This document shows, piece by piece, positions 51,055 through 62,474 of a DNA stretch of 64,000 nucleotides (its first letter is position 1; each line of letters begins with the position of its first letter). The position numbers and the translations under genes were made by a program. The stretch covers positions 1 through 64,000 of the forward strand of contig DASYGT010000034.1 of the NCBI GenBank assembly GCA_035999365.1. The letters run 5' to 3'. The notes under the pieces are model-generated. The model had not been told where the DNA came from and ran no database searches. It was given only the letters and a program-made list of their open reading frames with translations. The DNA is from DASYGT01 sp035999365. Lineage in GTDB: Bacteria; Actinomycetota; Actinomycetes; Mycobacteriales; Jatrophihabitantaceae.

Positions 51055-53166
51055 GTGGCACCACCTGCCGGAACGCTGCGCGTCAGCCGCTACTTCATGG
51101 CGCTGCTGGCGATCATCGCCGTTCTGTACGCCATCGTGTTCTGGCCCGGTCAGCGCCACACGCCGAAGCTCGGCCTCGACCTCGTCGGCGGCAGCCAGGT
51201 GATCTTCACGGCAAAGACGCCGAACGGGCACAGTCCGTCGAAGTCGCAGATGAACCAGGCCAAGCAGATCATGACCGACCGGGTGAACGGCTCCGGCGTC
51301 ACGCAGTCCGAGGTGGTCATCCAGGGCAGCAACCAGATCGTCGTCTCGATCCCGGGCAGCACCGGTGGTGACCTCGCCTCGCTCGGCAAGGCCGCCGTTC
51401 TCAGCCTGCGCGGCTCCGTGATGCCGGCGGTGCCCATGACCTGTACCACCACTGCCGGTGCGACTCCGTCGAGTGCTTCGACGACACCGCCGGCCGCCCA
51501 AGCCGGCACCTCCACCGCCGCGAGCCCGAAGGACGCCCGCAACCGGCGACTGAACGCCCCGACGACGACGCCCGCGGTCACGCCGAGCACGACGCCAGCT
51601 TCGTCGACAGGCACCGCGACGGGCTCGGCGACACCGAGTGCCTCCCCGTCCACGACCGCCGCGCCGACACCCTGCAAGACGAATCCCTTCGTCGGGCTGA
51701 CCTTCCCGGTCCCGACCACCGAGGACGCGTACAACAAGCTGACCTCGACCCAGCAGCAGCAGCTGCAGGCGGCACTGTCCGACATGAACTGCGACACCGC
51801 CAATACGCAGAGCGACACCGCGCCGTACTACATCGCGTGCGACGACGGGAAGACCTACGGCGCCAAGGTTGTCTACCTGCTCGGCAAGGTCATCGTGCCC
51901 GGTAATCAGATCTCCGGCGCCTCGTCGCAGGCGCCGAACCCGAGCGCGGGCCTCACCGAATGGACCGTCCAGCTCAGCATGAAGACCAGCGGGCAGACCG
52001 CATGGGCCAACTACACCGGCGCGCACAACACGAACAACTCACAGAACTCGTCTTCAGCCCTGCAGTGCGCAACGGCCTCGACGCCCTGTGCCGACTTCGT
52101 CGGGTTCGTGCTCGACGGCCGGGTGATCTCGGCGCCGGTGAACCAGAGCGCCATCAACGGCGGCAAGACGCAGATCACCGGCAACTTCTCCCAGTCGACG
52201 GCGAACCAGCTCTCCAACCAGCTGAAGTACGGCGCCCTGCCGCTCAGCTTCACTCCACAGGACACGCAGACCGTGTCGGCGACGCTGGGCACCTCGCAGC
52301 TGAAGGCGGGCCTGCTCGCCGGCGGTATCGGCCTGCTCCTGGTCGTGCTCTACTCGCTCGTCTACTACCGCGCGCTCGGGCTCGTCACGATCGCCTCGTT
52401 GCTCGTCTCGGGTGCGCTGACCTACGGGTGCCTCGTCATGCTGGCGACCCAGATCAGCTTCACGCTCAGCCTGGCCGGCATCGCCGGCTTCATCGTCGCG
52501 GTCGGTATCACTGCCGACTCCTTCGTCGTGTTCTTCGAACGGATGAAGGACGAAGTGCACGAAGGCAGATCGGCACGGGTCGCGATTCCGCGTGCGTGGG
52601 TTCGGGCTCGGCGCACGATCCTGTCGGCCGACACGGTGTCGTTCCTCGCCGCGGCGATCCTGTACTACTTCGCCGCCGGTGATGTGAAGGGCTTCGCCTT
52701 CACCCTCGGCCTCTCGACGATCTTGGACCTCGTGGTCGTGTTCCTCTTCACCCACCCGCTGGTGTCGGTGCTGTCGCGGCTGCGCAACTTCGGCTCGTCC
52801 ACCTTCACCGGACTCGACGCGATTCGCGGCGGCGCCGCGGTCTCCGACACCCCAGCGCCCGCCCGCCCGGCAAAACGTGCCCGGCCGGCGCAAGCGGCGC
52901 GGCCTGCTGCCGAGCCCACCACTTCGGCCGTTGCCGTTGCCGAGCGCCCTGACGAAGCGAAGCCGGCGGAGGCCGCACCTGCCGCGGGGCCGGCCGCCGA
53001 TGTCGATGCCGACATCACCGACGAGCGCCTGGTCGACGAGGAACCCACCGACGATCCATCGGCGGCGGGTGAGGAGCGGCGGCACACGACGCCCGCCCCC
53101 GGCACGGCGGCTGAGCGAGCGGCTGCCCGCCGAGCGCGGCTACGCGACGAGAAGGGCGAAAGCTGA
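51055..53166 (+). CDS. secD: Protein translocase subunit SecD
   Basis: SecD with SecF uses the proton gradient to pull proteins across the membrane. The 703-residue protein has the first helix near residue 15-30, GLDLVGGSQVIF, the large periplasmic-side domain, FVLDGRVISAPVNQSAINGGKTQITGNF, and six-helix core with AGLLAGGIGLLLVVLYSLVYY and GIAGFIVAVGITADSFVVFFERMKDE. Two oddities: a roughly 80-residue Thr/Ser/Ala/Pro-rich insert at about 140-205 in the extracytoplasmic domain, and an Ala/Pro/acidic C-terminal tail of about 110 residues. GTG 51055 is preceded by GAGGAG. Confidence 0.95.
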   Translation: MAPPAGTLRVSRYFMALLAIIAVLYAIVFWPGQRHTPKLGLDLVGGSQVIFTAKTPNGHSPSKSQMNQAKQIMTDRVNGSGVTQSEVVIQGSNQIVVSIPGSTGGDLASLGKAAVLSLRGSVMPAVPMTCTTTAGATPSSASTTPPAAQAGTSTAASPKDARNRRLNAPTTTPAVTPSTTPASSTGTATGSATPSASPSTTAAPTPCKTNPFVGLTFPVPTTEDAYNKLTSTQQQQLQAALSDMNCDTANTQSDTAPYYIACDDGKTYGAKVVYLLGKVIVPGNQISGASSQAPNPSAGLTEWTVQLSMKTSGQTAWANYTGAHNTNNSQNSSSALQCATASTPCADFVGFVLDGRVISAPVNQSAINGGKTQITGNFSQSTANQLSNQLKYGALPLSFTPQDTQTVSATLGTSQLKAGLLAGGIGLLLVVLYSLVYYRALGLVTIASLLVSGALTYGCLVMLATQISFTLSLAGIAGFIVAVGITADSFVVFFERMKDEVHEGRSARVAIPRAWVRARRTILSADTVSFLAAAILYYFAAGDVKGFAFTLGLSTILDLVVVFLFTHPLVSVLSRLRNFGSSTFTGLDAIRGGAAVSDTPAPARPAKRARPAQAARPAAEPTTSAVAVAERPDEAKPAEAAPAAGPAADVDADITDERLVDEEPTDDPSAAGEERRHTTPAPGTAAERAAARRARLRDEKGES

Positions 53167-54281
53167 TGTCGGTCATCCGGCGGCTCTACCGCGGTGAGAC
53201 CCGCATCAACTTCATCGGCAACCGCGAGCGGTGGTACTTCGCCTCGCTCGTCCTGATCCTGATCTGCATCGGCAGCATCAGCCTGCGCGGCTTCAACTAC
53301 GGCATCGATTTCGCCGGTGGTACCCAGTTCCAGATCCCGGTGACCAATACGCACATCACCACCGCCGACGCCAACACGGCATTCGCCAACGCCGGCGCCA
53401 AGACCGGTGGACCGGCCCAGCTCGTCGGCTCCGGTGGCACCAAGCAGATCGTCGTCAAGACCGAGTCCGATCCGGCGAAGGTGCAGGCCGTCAAGCTCAA
53501 GGTCGCGGCCGAGCTGAACGTCCCCGCCAGCAAGATCACCACCAACTCGGTGAGTTCGAGCTGGGGTCACGACATCACGGTGAAGGCGGTCGAGGGTCTG
53601 ATCGTCTTCCTGATCGTCGTCTCCATCTACATCGCCATCCGCTTCCAGTGGCGGATGGCGGTCGGCGGCATCCTTGCGTTGCTGCACGACCTGCTGATCG
53701 CTGCGGGGATCTATTCGATCATCGGCTTCGAGGTCACGCCGTCGACAGTCGTCGGGTTGCTCACGATCCTCGGTTTCTCGCTGTACGACACGGTGGTCGT
53801 CTACGACAAGGTGGCCGAGAACTCGAAGGACATCCTCGCCGGGTCACGCATGACCTTCAGCGATGCCGCGAACCTGGCGGTGAACCAGACCCTGATGCGA
53901 TCGATCAACACCTCGCTCATCGCACTGCTTCCGGTGGCCGGGCTGCTGTTCGTCGGCGCGGGGATCCTCGGCGTCGGCACGATCAAGGACCTCGCCCTGA
54001 TCCTGTTCGTCGGCCTGGCCTCCGGCGCGTACTCCTCGCTGTTCCTCGCCACGCCCATCGTCGTCGACCTCACCGAGGCCGCGCCGGAATACAAGGCGCT
54101 GACCAAGCGGGTACAGGCCAAGCGGTCGAGCGAGGCAGCGCGCGCCGCAACCCCCGCGATGGCCGGATCCGCTGCTCCGAGCGTTGCGGCGCCCGTGACG
54201 ACCCACCGTCCTGGCGGCGGCGGGCCCGCCCCCGCACCACGTCCCGGCGCGCGTCCGCAGCGCCAGCGACGCAAGCGGTGA
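53166..54281 (+). CDS. secF: Protein translocase subunit SecF
   Basis: SecF pairs with SecD. The 371-residue product has RWYFASLVLILICIGSISLRGFNYGIDFAGGTQFQ, the periplasmic domain, then helices with YIAIRFQWRMAVGGILALLHDLLI, VGLLTILGFSLYDTVVVYDKVAEN and NTSLIALLPVAGLLFVGAG. A Pro/Ala/Arg tail of about 60 residues follows. ATG 53166 overlaps the secD stop; its own stop overlaps apt by 4 bp. Confidence 0.95.
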   Translation: MSVIRRLYRGETRINFIGNRERWYFASLVLILICIGSISLRGFNYGIDFAGGTQFQIPVTNTHITTADANTAFANAGAKTGGPAQLVGSGGTKQIVVKTESDPAKVQAVKLKVAAELNVPASKITTNSVSSSWGHDITVKAVEGLIVFLIVVSIYIAIRFQWRMAVGGILALLHDLLIAAGIYSIIGFEVTPSTVVGLLTILGFSLYDTVVVYDKVAENSKDILAGSRMTFSDAANLAVNQTLMRSINTSLIALLPVAGLLFVGAGILGVGTIKDLALILFVGLASGAYSSLFLATPIVVDLTEAAPEYKALTKRVQAKRSSEAARAATPAMAGSAAPSVAAPVTTHRPGGGGPAPAPRPGARPQRQRRKR

Positions 54282-54829
54282 GGGCCGGGGGCAACTCGGG
54301 CGCTGAGCTCGCCGACCGCATCTCCTCGCTGCTGCGAGACGTGCCGGACTTCCCGCAGCCAGGGATCGTGTTCAAGGACATCACGCCGCTGCTGGCCGAT
54401 GGCGCCGCCTTCGACGCATCGATCCACGCACTCGCCGCCTTCGCGCGCACGGTCGGCCCGATAGACCTCGTTGCGGGGATCGAGGCGCGCGGGTTCCTGA
54501 TCGCCGGTGCGCTGGCGTGTGCGCTCGGGTGCGGGCTCATCCCGGTGCGCAAGGCCGGCAAGCTGCCACCACCTACCCTGCGCCGCACATACGCCCTCGA
54601 ATACGGCACCGCCGAGATCGAGGTTCCGGTCGGGCGGCTCGGCGGCAAGCGGGTACTGCTCGTCGACGACGTACTGGCAACCGGAGGGACGTTGCGGGCC
54701 GCCGCTGACCTGGTCGGTGAGGCTGGTGCCTCCGTGGCGGGTATCGGCGTCCTGCTCGAACTCGGCTTCCTTGACGGGCGGGCGCCGCTTGCCGACGTGG
54801 CTGCGCTGCACGCGCTGCTGACGGTCTGA
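54278..54829 (+). CDS. apt: Adenine phosphoribosyltransferase
   Basis: Apt salvages adenine with PRPP to AMP. The 183-residue product has DVPDFPQPGIVFKDITPLLAD, IEARGFLIAGALA, and the PRPP-binding loop VLLVDDVLATGGTLRAA. GTG 54278 overlaps the secF stop. secDF-apt-rel is the usual actinobacterial order, linking translocation and stringent-response genes. Confidence 0.94.
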   Translation: MRAGGNSGAELADRISSLLRDVPDFPQPGIVFKDITPLLADGAAFDASIHALAAFARTVGPIDLVAGIEARGFLIAGALACALGCGLIPVRKAGKLPPPTLRRTYALEYGTAEIEVPVGRLGGKRVLLVDDVLATGGTLRAAADLVGEAGASVAGIGVLLELGFLDGRAPLADVAALHALLTV

Positions 54830-54873
54830 GCTCCGCACAGCCATTGTGTCCACGGCCGTGCAAGTTGTCCCCG

Positions 54874-54879
54874 TAGACT
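54874..54879 (+). promoter_or_regulatory. -10 box TAGACT before rel
   Basis: TAGACT precedes two in-frame ATGs at 54882 and 54885 that open a 26-codon ORF ending at 54965 in a different frame from rel. Transcription from about 54885 would carry this short ORF across the beginning of rel. Confidence 0.45.
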
Positions 54880-54912
54880 CGATGATGAGCATCGGGACAT
54901 CCGGGAGACGCA

Positions 54913-57315
<2,403 letters not shown>

Positions 57316-57506
57316 GCTGCACCCGCACCCGCACCTCCCGGGCCGCCGCGACCATGATCAGGTCCGGAATGTGGTCGTGCCGGCCCGGAAGGTCCGAGCT
57401 TGTCAAGTTAATTGTCGTTTTCCGGCTTTTATGACGGATTACCCCTCCGGTCGACCTAACGTGCTGCTTCGTCATAGTTCGAACGGTCTATCGGTTGGAG
57501 TGACGC
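57316..57506. other. AT-richer intergenic region after rel
   Basis: About 190 bp separate rel from an orphan secreted protein gene. The middle, about 57395-57480, is clearly less GC-rich than the surrounding genes and includes TAACGT at 57456 and CATAGT at 57472 as possible -10 boxes. GGAG stands six bases before GTG 57507. I found no RNA gene. The composition suggests acquired DNA, which is inference. Confidence 0.5.
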
Positions 57507-58025
57507 GTGCGCGCACGATTGGCCGCTACTGGTGTAGCGGCGTCGCTGATGTTGGTCACGACCGGAGCGGATGCCGAACCGGCGCCAAATCACGACTCCC
57601 ACAGTCGGAAATTCTCGTTCGCAATTGCGCCGAAGAGCCCGAACGGTTCGACGCAGACCGCCGGGATAGGCGCATTCGAGACCTTCGGCGACAACGTCCA
57701 CATATCTAGCTCGGCGCCTACCGCAGTATCAGGACACGGATGGTGGCAGATGGTCTCGGGACCGGCGGGTGTCAAAGCGAAAGTCACGGTCTTCCTTCAG
57801 GCCCAGGACACGCACGGAAAGTGGACCACCGTGAACACCGGCTACAAGATCGTTTACTCGGGCGGTGGCAGCGCGAACAGGGCCTCCGCGCAAAAGCAAT
57901 GCACGAACCTGGTCCAACGCGTCGTGTGGCGGACCCTGATCGACGTGGACCTCATCGGGTACAACGACACTCCTGGCGTAACGACGACGTCCGCGATCAC
58001 ATTCTATTGCGGTGCAGGGCTCTGA
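57507..58025 (+). CDS. Hypothetical secreted protein
   Basis: The 172-residue product has an N-terminal signal peptide (about residues 1-23, ending ADAEP). The mature part contains GWWQMVSGPAGVKAKVTVFLQAQ and KWTTVNTGYKIVYSGGG and two Cys residues (KQCTN and YCGAG) that could form a disulphide. I do not recognise the family. Its base composition is lower in GC than its neighbours and it lies next to another orphan, so the pair looks acquired. Confidence 0.65.
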   Translation: MRARLAATGVAASLMLVTTGADAEPAPNHDSHSRKFSFAIAPKSPNGSTQTAGIGAFETFGDNVHISSSAPTAVSGHGWWQMVSGPAGVKAKVTVFLQAQDTHGKWTTVNTGYKIVYSGGGSANRASAQKQCTNLVQRVVWRTLIDVDLIGYNDTPGVTTTSAITFYCGAGL

Positions 58026-58057
58026 TCACCAGGCTGCACCTGCGTCGCGTACCGACC

Positions 58058-58810
58058 ATGCTATTGGGCGTGCACGGTGCTCTCGGCATGCATTCGTGGT
58101 TGCTTGAGGAGTACGGCAGAGGCGGCCTCGGCGAGGACACATTCAGCCTTGTCGTGAAACGCAGCATCGCCTACGAGTTGACCGCATTCGGGGGTGACGA
58201 GCGCAGCGACATTCGGTGGCTGCACAACGACGCAGGCGGTGACTGGACCCAGGACGGACAGGTGCGCGAACTCGCGTGGTTCCAGATCGCGGTGTCCGAG
58301 AACACGGCGTACCGACTCCCGATCCAGCCAGCCGCGACGATTCTGCGGGAAATTCTCGACCGCGTCGGGCAGTGGCGCTTCACGGGCATGCACGCTGTCA
58401 TTCCCCTCTATCTTGCCCGCGACGCCAGATTTGATCTGGCGGCGATGTGGCCATGGTTCACGTTCGCGGACCCTGGCTCAGCCATCACGATGACGGTGCA
58501 GGTCTCGTGTGTCAGCGCGGAGCAACTTCGAGATCGCGGAGGAGAGTTGCTTGCAGCCGTCAAGGATCGCAGTCACGGTCAACTTGCTGTTCAGCTCGCG
58601 GAGCCTCGCTACCCGGACGGGCAGCCGTCGCGACAAACGGGCGAGACGTTCACCCGAGGCATGCGTCCGGCTGTTCACTTCGACTGCGTGGCGCCGGAGT
58701 GGTCGATCGACGCGGTGACTTGGTCGCTCGAGATCTTCGTCGATGCGCTTCGCTGCACGACCACCGACCCAGCCGTCCTGATCACGGTCAATCGGACCGA
58801 TGGCGGCTGA
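58058..58810 (+). CDS. Hypothetical protein of unknown family
   Basis: The 250-residue product (from ATG 58058) has no signal peptide or transmembrane helix and no motif I recognise. Trp- and Arg-rich segments (SDIRWLHNDAGGDWTQDG, MWPWFTFADPGSAITMTVQVSC, APEWSIDAVTWSLEIFVDAL) suggest a globular soluble protein. It follows the secreted orphan by 32 bp and probably forms a unit with it. The frame is open upstream inside that gene, so the exact start is uncertain. Confidence 0.6.
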   Translation: MLLGVHGALGMHSWLLEEYGRGGLGEDTFSLVVKRSIAYELTAFGGDERSDIRWLHNDAGGDWTQDGQVRELAWFQIAVSENTAYRLPIQPAATILREILDRVGQWRFTGMHAVIPLYLARDARFDLAAMWPWFTFADPGSAITMTVQVSCVSAEQLRDRGGELLAAVKDRSHGQLAVQLAEPRYPDGQPSRQTGETFTRGMRPAVHFDCVAPEWSIDAVTWSLEIFVDALRCTTTDPAVLITVNRTDGG

Positions 58811-58913
58811 AGCCGTCCGACTTCATCGATCACCTTTCCCCGTTCAGGTACGCGACCAAGGCCAAGGACTCGGCCCGTGCGTGAGCGGGGACAACCTACT
58901 CACGTGCGCTCGG

Positions 58914-59594
58914 TCAGCGGGCCATCACCGTCGTCAGCGTGATCGGCAGCTTCGGCCGACCGTCGATGCCACCGTCGACAGTCCCGGCGGCGGCGACCTT
59001 TGTCAGCACGCCCAGTCCCGCAGAGACGGAGCCGAACACCGTGTACTGCTGGTGCCCGAGGTTGCGCTGCAGGTTCGGTGAGTCCTGGTAGACGATGAAG
59101 AACTGGCTGCCACCGCTGTGTGCGTCTGCCGTGCGGGCCATGGCGATCGTCGCGGCGCCGTACGTCTCGGCGCCGCTCGCCTCGTCCGGAATGGTGTATC
59201 CGGGGCCGCCGCTGCCCGAGCCCGTCGGGTCACCACACTGCAGGACGTAGATCGTGTCGGTGACCAACCGGTGGCACGGCGTGCTGTCGAAGTAATGCTG
59301 ATGGGCCAGCGACACGAAGCTCGCGACAGTGCAGGGCGCCAACGCCCGGTCGAGGGTGAAGGTCATCGATCCCCGTGATGTGGACACGTCGACCGTGACC
59401 TTCCCGCTGTGCGGCGGATCGGCGGGAGGTTCGGCAACGTGCTTCGCCGCGCCGCCCTCCGACATCCACGAGCAACTGCCCGCTGCGTGGCGGCCCCCGC
59501 CGCTCGTGGCGACGACGACCACGATCACGGCCGCGAGCAGCACGGTCGTGACGGCAGCGCCGACGATGAGCAAGCGGCGCCGATCCGTCGTCAT
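58914..59594 (-). CDS. Membrane-anchored cyclophilin-type peptidyl-prolyl isomerase
   Basis: The 226-residue protein has an N-terminal transmembrane anchor (RRRLLIVGAAVTTVLLAAVIVVVVA), a short linker and a cyclophilin domain with SFVSLAHQHYFDSTPCHRLVTD, LQCGDPTGSGSGGPGY, ARTADAHSGGSQFFIVYQD and TVFGSVSAGL. The conserved Arg (CHRL) and Gln (LQCGD) are present. It probably folds secreted proteins outside the membrane. It lies 16 bp downstream of the FKBP gene on the same strand, and the stop is convergent to the orphan gene. Confidence 0.92.
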   Translation of the reverse strand: MTTDRRRLLIVGAAVTTVLLAAVIVVVVATSGGGRHAAGSCSWMSEGGAAKHVAEPPADPPHSGKVTVDVSTSRGSMTFTLDRALAPCTVASFVSLAHQHYFDSTPCHRLVTDTIYVLQCGDPTGSGSGGPGYTIPDEASGAETYGAATIAMARTADAHSGGSQFFIVYQDSPNLQRNLGHQQYTVFGSVSAGLGVLTKVAAAGTVDGGIDGRPKLPITLTTVMAR

Positions 59595-59610
59595 GCTGGT
59601 GCGCCGGCTA

Positions 59611-60318
59611 TCAGCCGGTGACCTTCTTGAGGTCGACGACGAAGACCAGCGGCGCGTTGGCCGGGATCGTGCCCTGCCCCTGGGCGCCATAGGCGAGCGA
59701 CGCGGGCAGGATCATGATCCGCCGGCCGCCGACCTTCATCGGCGGGACGCCTGTCGTGCCGCCGATGCCCTGCGTGAAGCCGGGGACCACCTGGTTCAGC
59801 GGGAAGTCCACCGGCATGCCGCGGTCCCATGATGAGTCGAACTTGATGCCGGTCTTGAAGAGCACCCCGACGTATTGCACGCTGACCGTCGACGTCGCTT
59901 TCGCGGGCGCGCCCGTGCCGACCACGAGGTCCTTGTACTCCAGCTTCGCGGGGTCCTTCGCCGACTTCGAGGTGACGGTCGGTTTGCCCGCGAGGTCGGC
60001 AGCGCCCGTGACGGTGACGCCGTCGAAGGTGACCGACGCGCCCTTGGCCGCCGGGTACGACGTGCTGGGCGTGGGGGTCGGGGTGGGGCTCGGTGACGAT
60101 GATGTCGTCGGCGTCGGGCTTGCCGCCGTCTTGGCCTTCTTGTTGTCCCCGCTGACGGCGACGATGAACACGACGATCACCGCGATCAGGACGAGCGTGC
60201 CCACGATCGAGGCGATGAGGGTGAACCGCTTGCGGGCGGCCTCTCGCTCCTGGCGGCGCTGGAGCTGACGTTCGAGGTGTCGGCGGGCGGCCTCACGACG
60301 CTGCTTGTTCGTCGGCAC
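59611..60318 (-). CDS. Membrane-anchored FKBP-type peptidyl-prolyl isomerase
   Basis: The 235-residue protein has a basic N-terminal segment MPTNKQRREAARRHLERQL, a transmembrane helix (LIASIVGTLVLIAVIVVFIVAVS), a Thr/Ser/Pro linker and a C-terminal FKBP domain (VSVQYVGVLFKTGIKFDSSWDRG, VIPG-type LNQVVPGFTQGI, KVGGRRIMILPASLAYGAQG). The MPTNKQRR N-terminus resembles that of the cyclophilin at this locus in Mycobacterium, so the domains have been exchanged. The start GTG is at 60318. Confidence 0.92.
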   Translation of the reverse strand: MPTNKQRREAARRHLERQLQRRQEREAARKRFTLIASIVGTLVLIAVIVVFIVAVSGDNKKAKTAASPTPTTSSSPSPTPTPTPSTSYPAAKGASVTFDGVTVTGAADLAGKPTVTSKSAKDPAKLEYKDLVVGTGAPAKATSTVSVQYVGVLFKTGIKFDSSWDRGMPVDFPLNQVVPGFTQGIGGTTGVPPMKVGGRRIMILPASLAYGAQGQGTIPANAPLVFVVDLKKVTG

Positions 60319-60469
60319 GGAAGCGATCCTCCAGCGGGTGGCAGTCAGGGGGTGGGTCGAAGTCCCCGGAAGTCTACGGAACCCATCCTCAGCGCCGGCA
60401 ATGAGAACCCGAAGCGTCGCTCGGTAGGCTGAACTGTCCCCGATCCCGCCGATTCAGGAGTGTCCGACC

Positions 60470-61126
60470 GTGCTCATCGCCGGTTTCCCGTCGGCAGCGA
60501 CCGCCACCAACTGCTGGGTCGTCGCGCCCGACGACGGTGAGCAGTGCGTCGTGATCGACCCCGGTATGGGGGTCGTCGGTCAGCTGGACGAGCTCATCAG
60601 CGAGCACCGCCTGCACCCGGTGGCCGTCATGCTCACCCACGGCCACTTCGACCACACCTTCTCCGTCCTGCCGGTCTGCCAGGCCCGCGACGTCCCCGCG
60701 TACATCCACCCGGCCGACCGCGCTCAGCTGGCCGACCCGTGGTCGGGCGTAGGGATGCCCGTCGGCACACCGCTGTTCGGATCGCTCACGTTCGCCGAGC
60801 CCGACGACGTGAAGCCGATCGTCGACGGCGACAAGGTGTCGCTGGCCGGGCTGGATTTCGCCGTGCGGCACGCTCCTGGGCACAGCGCGGGTTCGGTCGT
60901 GTTCGGTCTCGGAGCCGACGAACCGGTGCTCTTCTCCGGTGACGTCCTGTTCGCCGGCTCGATCGGACGGGTCGACCTTCCGGGCGGCTCGATGGCCGAC
61001 ATGCAGGCATCGCTGCGCTCGGTGATCATCCCGATGGATGATGCGACCCAGGTGCTCCCGGGCCACGGCCCGACGACGACGATCGGCCACGAGCGCAGCG
61101 TCAACCCGTACCTGCAAGGTCTGTGA
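60470..61126 (+). CDS. MBL-fold metallohydrolase (glyoxalase II-like)
   Basis: The 218-residue protein has the metallo-beta-lactamase fold with LTHGHFDHTFSV (the HxHxDH zinc site), RHAPGHSAGSVVF with a further His, FSGDVLF with Asp, and PGHGPTT. It is the size of hydroxyacylglutathione-hydrolase-like proteins; with mycothiol in place of glutathione the substrate in actinobacteria is uncertain. GTG 60470 follows CAGGAG, and TAGGCT at 60425 is a likely -10. hisS follows 10 bp downstream. Confidence 0.9.
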   Translation: MLIAGFPSAATATNCWVVAPDDGEQCVVIDPGMGVVGQLDELISEHRLHPVAVMLTHGHFDHTFSVLPVCQARDVPAYIHPADRAQLADPWSGVGMPVGTPLFGSLTFAEPDDVKPIVDGDKVSLAGLDFAVRHAPGHSAGSVVFGLGADEPVLFSGDVLFAGSIGRVDLPGGSMADMQASLRSVIIPMDDATQVLPGHGPTTTIGHERSVNPYLQGL

Positions 61127-61136
61127 CCGGCGCGAC

Positions 61137-62474
61137 GTGACCTCGTCCCTCTCCGGCTTTCCGGAACTCCTGCCGTCTCAGCGCTCGGTCGAACTCGCCG
61201 TCCTCGACCAGTTGCGTGCGGTGTTCGAACTGCACGGCTTCGCCTCGGTCGAGACACGCGCTGCCGAGCCGCTCGACTCGCTGCTGCGCAAGGGCGAGAT
61301 CGACAAGGAGGTCTACGTACTGCGCCGGCTGCACGCCGACGACGAGGCAGGCGACAGCGGGCTGGGGCTGCACTTCGACCTCACCGTTCCCTTCGCGCGC
61401 TACGTCTTGGAGAACGCCGGCCGCCTGTCGTTCCCGTTCCGGCGGTACCAGATCCAGAAGGTATGGCGTGGAGAACGGCCGCAGGAGGGTCGTTACCGCG
61501 AGTTCACGCAGGCCGACATCGACGTCGTCGCGCGCGACACCCTGCCGTTCCACTACGACATCGAGGTGGCGCGGGTGATGTGCGAGGCACTCGCGGCGCT
61601 CCCGTTCCTGCCGCCGCTGCGACTGCAGATCAACAATCGCAAACTGGTCGAGGGCTTCTTCGAGGGAATCGGAGCGCCGGACATCCCGGCAGCGATGCGC
61701 GGCGTCGACCGCCTCGACAAAGTGCCGGCCGACGCCGTGCGAGGGATGCTCGTGCGCGATGCCGGATTGTCCGACGAGCAGGCGGGGCTCTGCGTGCAAC
61801 TGGCCGAGATCCGTACGGCCGACACGTCGTTCGTCGAGCGTGTACGTGCCCTGGGCGTATCCAACGACGTGCTCGACACCGGGCTCGACGAGCTGGCCGC
61901 GGTCGTCGCGGGGTGCGTCGACGTGGCGAGCGAACGACTCACCGTCGAGGCCGATCTGCGCATCGCACGCGGGCTGGACTACTACACGGGGACGGTGTTC
62001 GAGACGCGCATGGCCGGCTTCGAGCAGCTCGGTTCGATCTGTTCCGGCGGCCGGTACGACTCTCTGGCCAGTGACGCCCGTGCGTCTTACCCAGGGGTCG
62101 GCATCTCACTCGGCGTGACGCGCCTGCTGATGCCGCTGTTCCAACGAGGCCTGCTGGCGGCGTCGCGTGACGTCCCGTCGGCTGTGCTCGTCGCGCTGCC
62201 ATCGGAGGACGACCGCGCCGCGTGCAGTGCGGTCGCTGCCGCTCTGCGCGCTCGTGGCATCGCCTGCGAGGTGGCCGCGGAGGCTCAGAAGTACGGCAAG
62301 CAGATCCGCTTCGCCGAAAGAAGGGGCATCCCATTCGTGTGGTTCCCCGGCGACAACTCCCATGAGGTCAAGGACATCCGCAGTGGCGAGCAGGTTGCGG
62401 CTGATCCCGCGACCTGGACGCCACCGGTCGACGACCTGCGACCGCAGGTGATCACGAGGAAAGCAGAGCAGTGA
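61137..62474 (+). CDS. hisS: Histidyl-tRNA synthetase
   Basis: This class II synthetase charges tRNA-His. The 445-residue protein has motif 2 YQIQKVWRGERPQEGRYREFTQADID, LRIARGLDYYTGTVFE, SICSGGRYDSL, GVGISLGVTRLL (motif 3) and a C-terminal anticodon-binding domain. GTG 61137 starts 10 bp after the hydrolase; aspS overlaps its stop by 4 bp. Confidence 0.96.
   Translation: MTSSLSGFPELLPSQRSVELAVLDQLRAVFELHGFASVETRAAEPLDSLLRKGEIDKEVYVLRRLHADDEAGDSGLGLHFDLTVPFARYVLENAGRLSFPFRRYQIQKVWRGERPQEGRYREFTQADIDVVARDTLPFHYDIEVARVMCEALAALPFLPPLRLQINNRKLVEGFFEGIGAPDIPAAMRGVDRLDKVPADAVRGMLVRDAGLSDEQAGLCVQLAEIRTADTSFVERVRALGVSNDVLDTGLDELAAVVAGCVDVASERLTVEADLRIARGLDYYTGTVFETRMAGFEQLGSICSGGRYDSLASDARASYPGVGISLGVTRLLMPLFQRGLLAASRDVPSAVLVALPSEDDRAACSAVAAALRARGIACEVAAEAQKYGKQIRFAERRGIPFVWFPGDNSHEVKDIRSGEQVAADPATWTPPVDDLRPQVITRKAEQ

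Noticed and set aside
57316..57506. tRNA or small RNA gene in the AT-richer gap
   Set aside because: I could not form a cloverleaf and found no conserved tRNA boxes; only candidate promoter hexamers.
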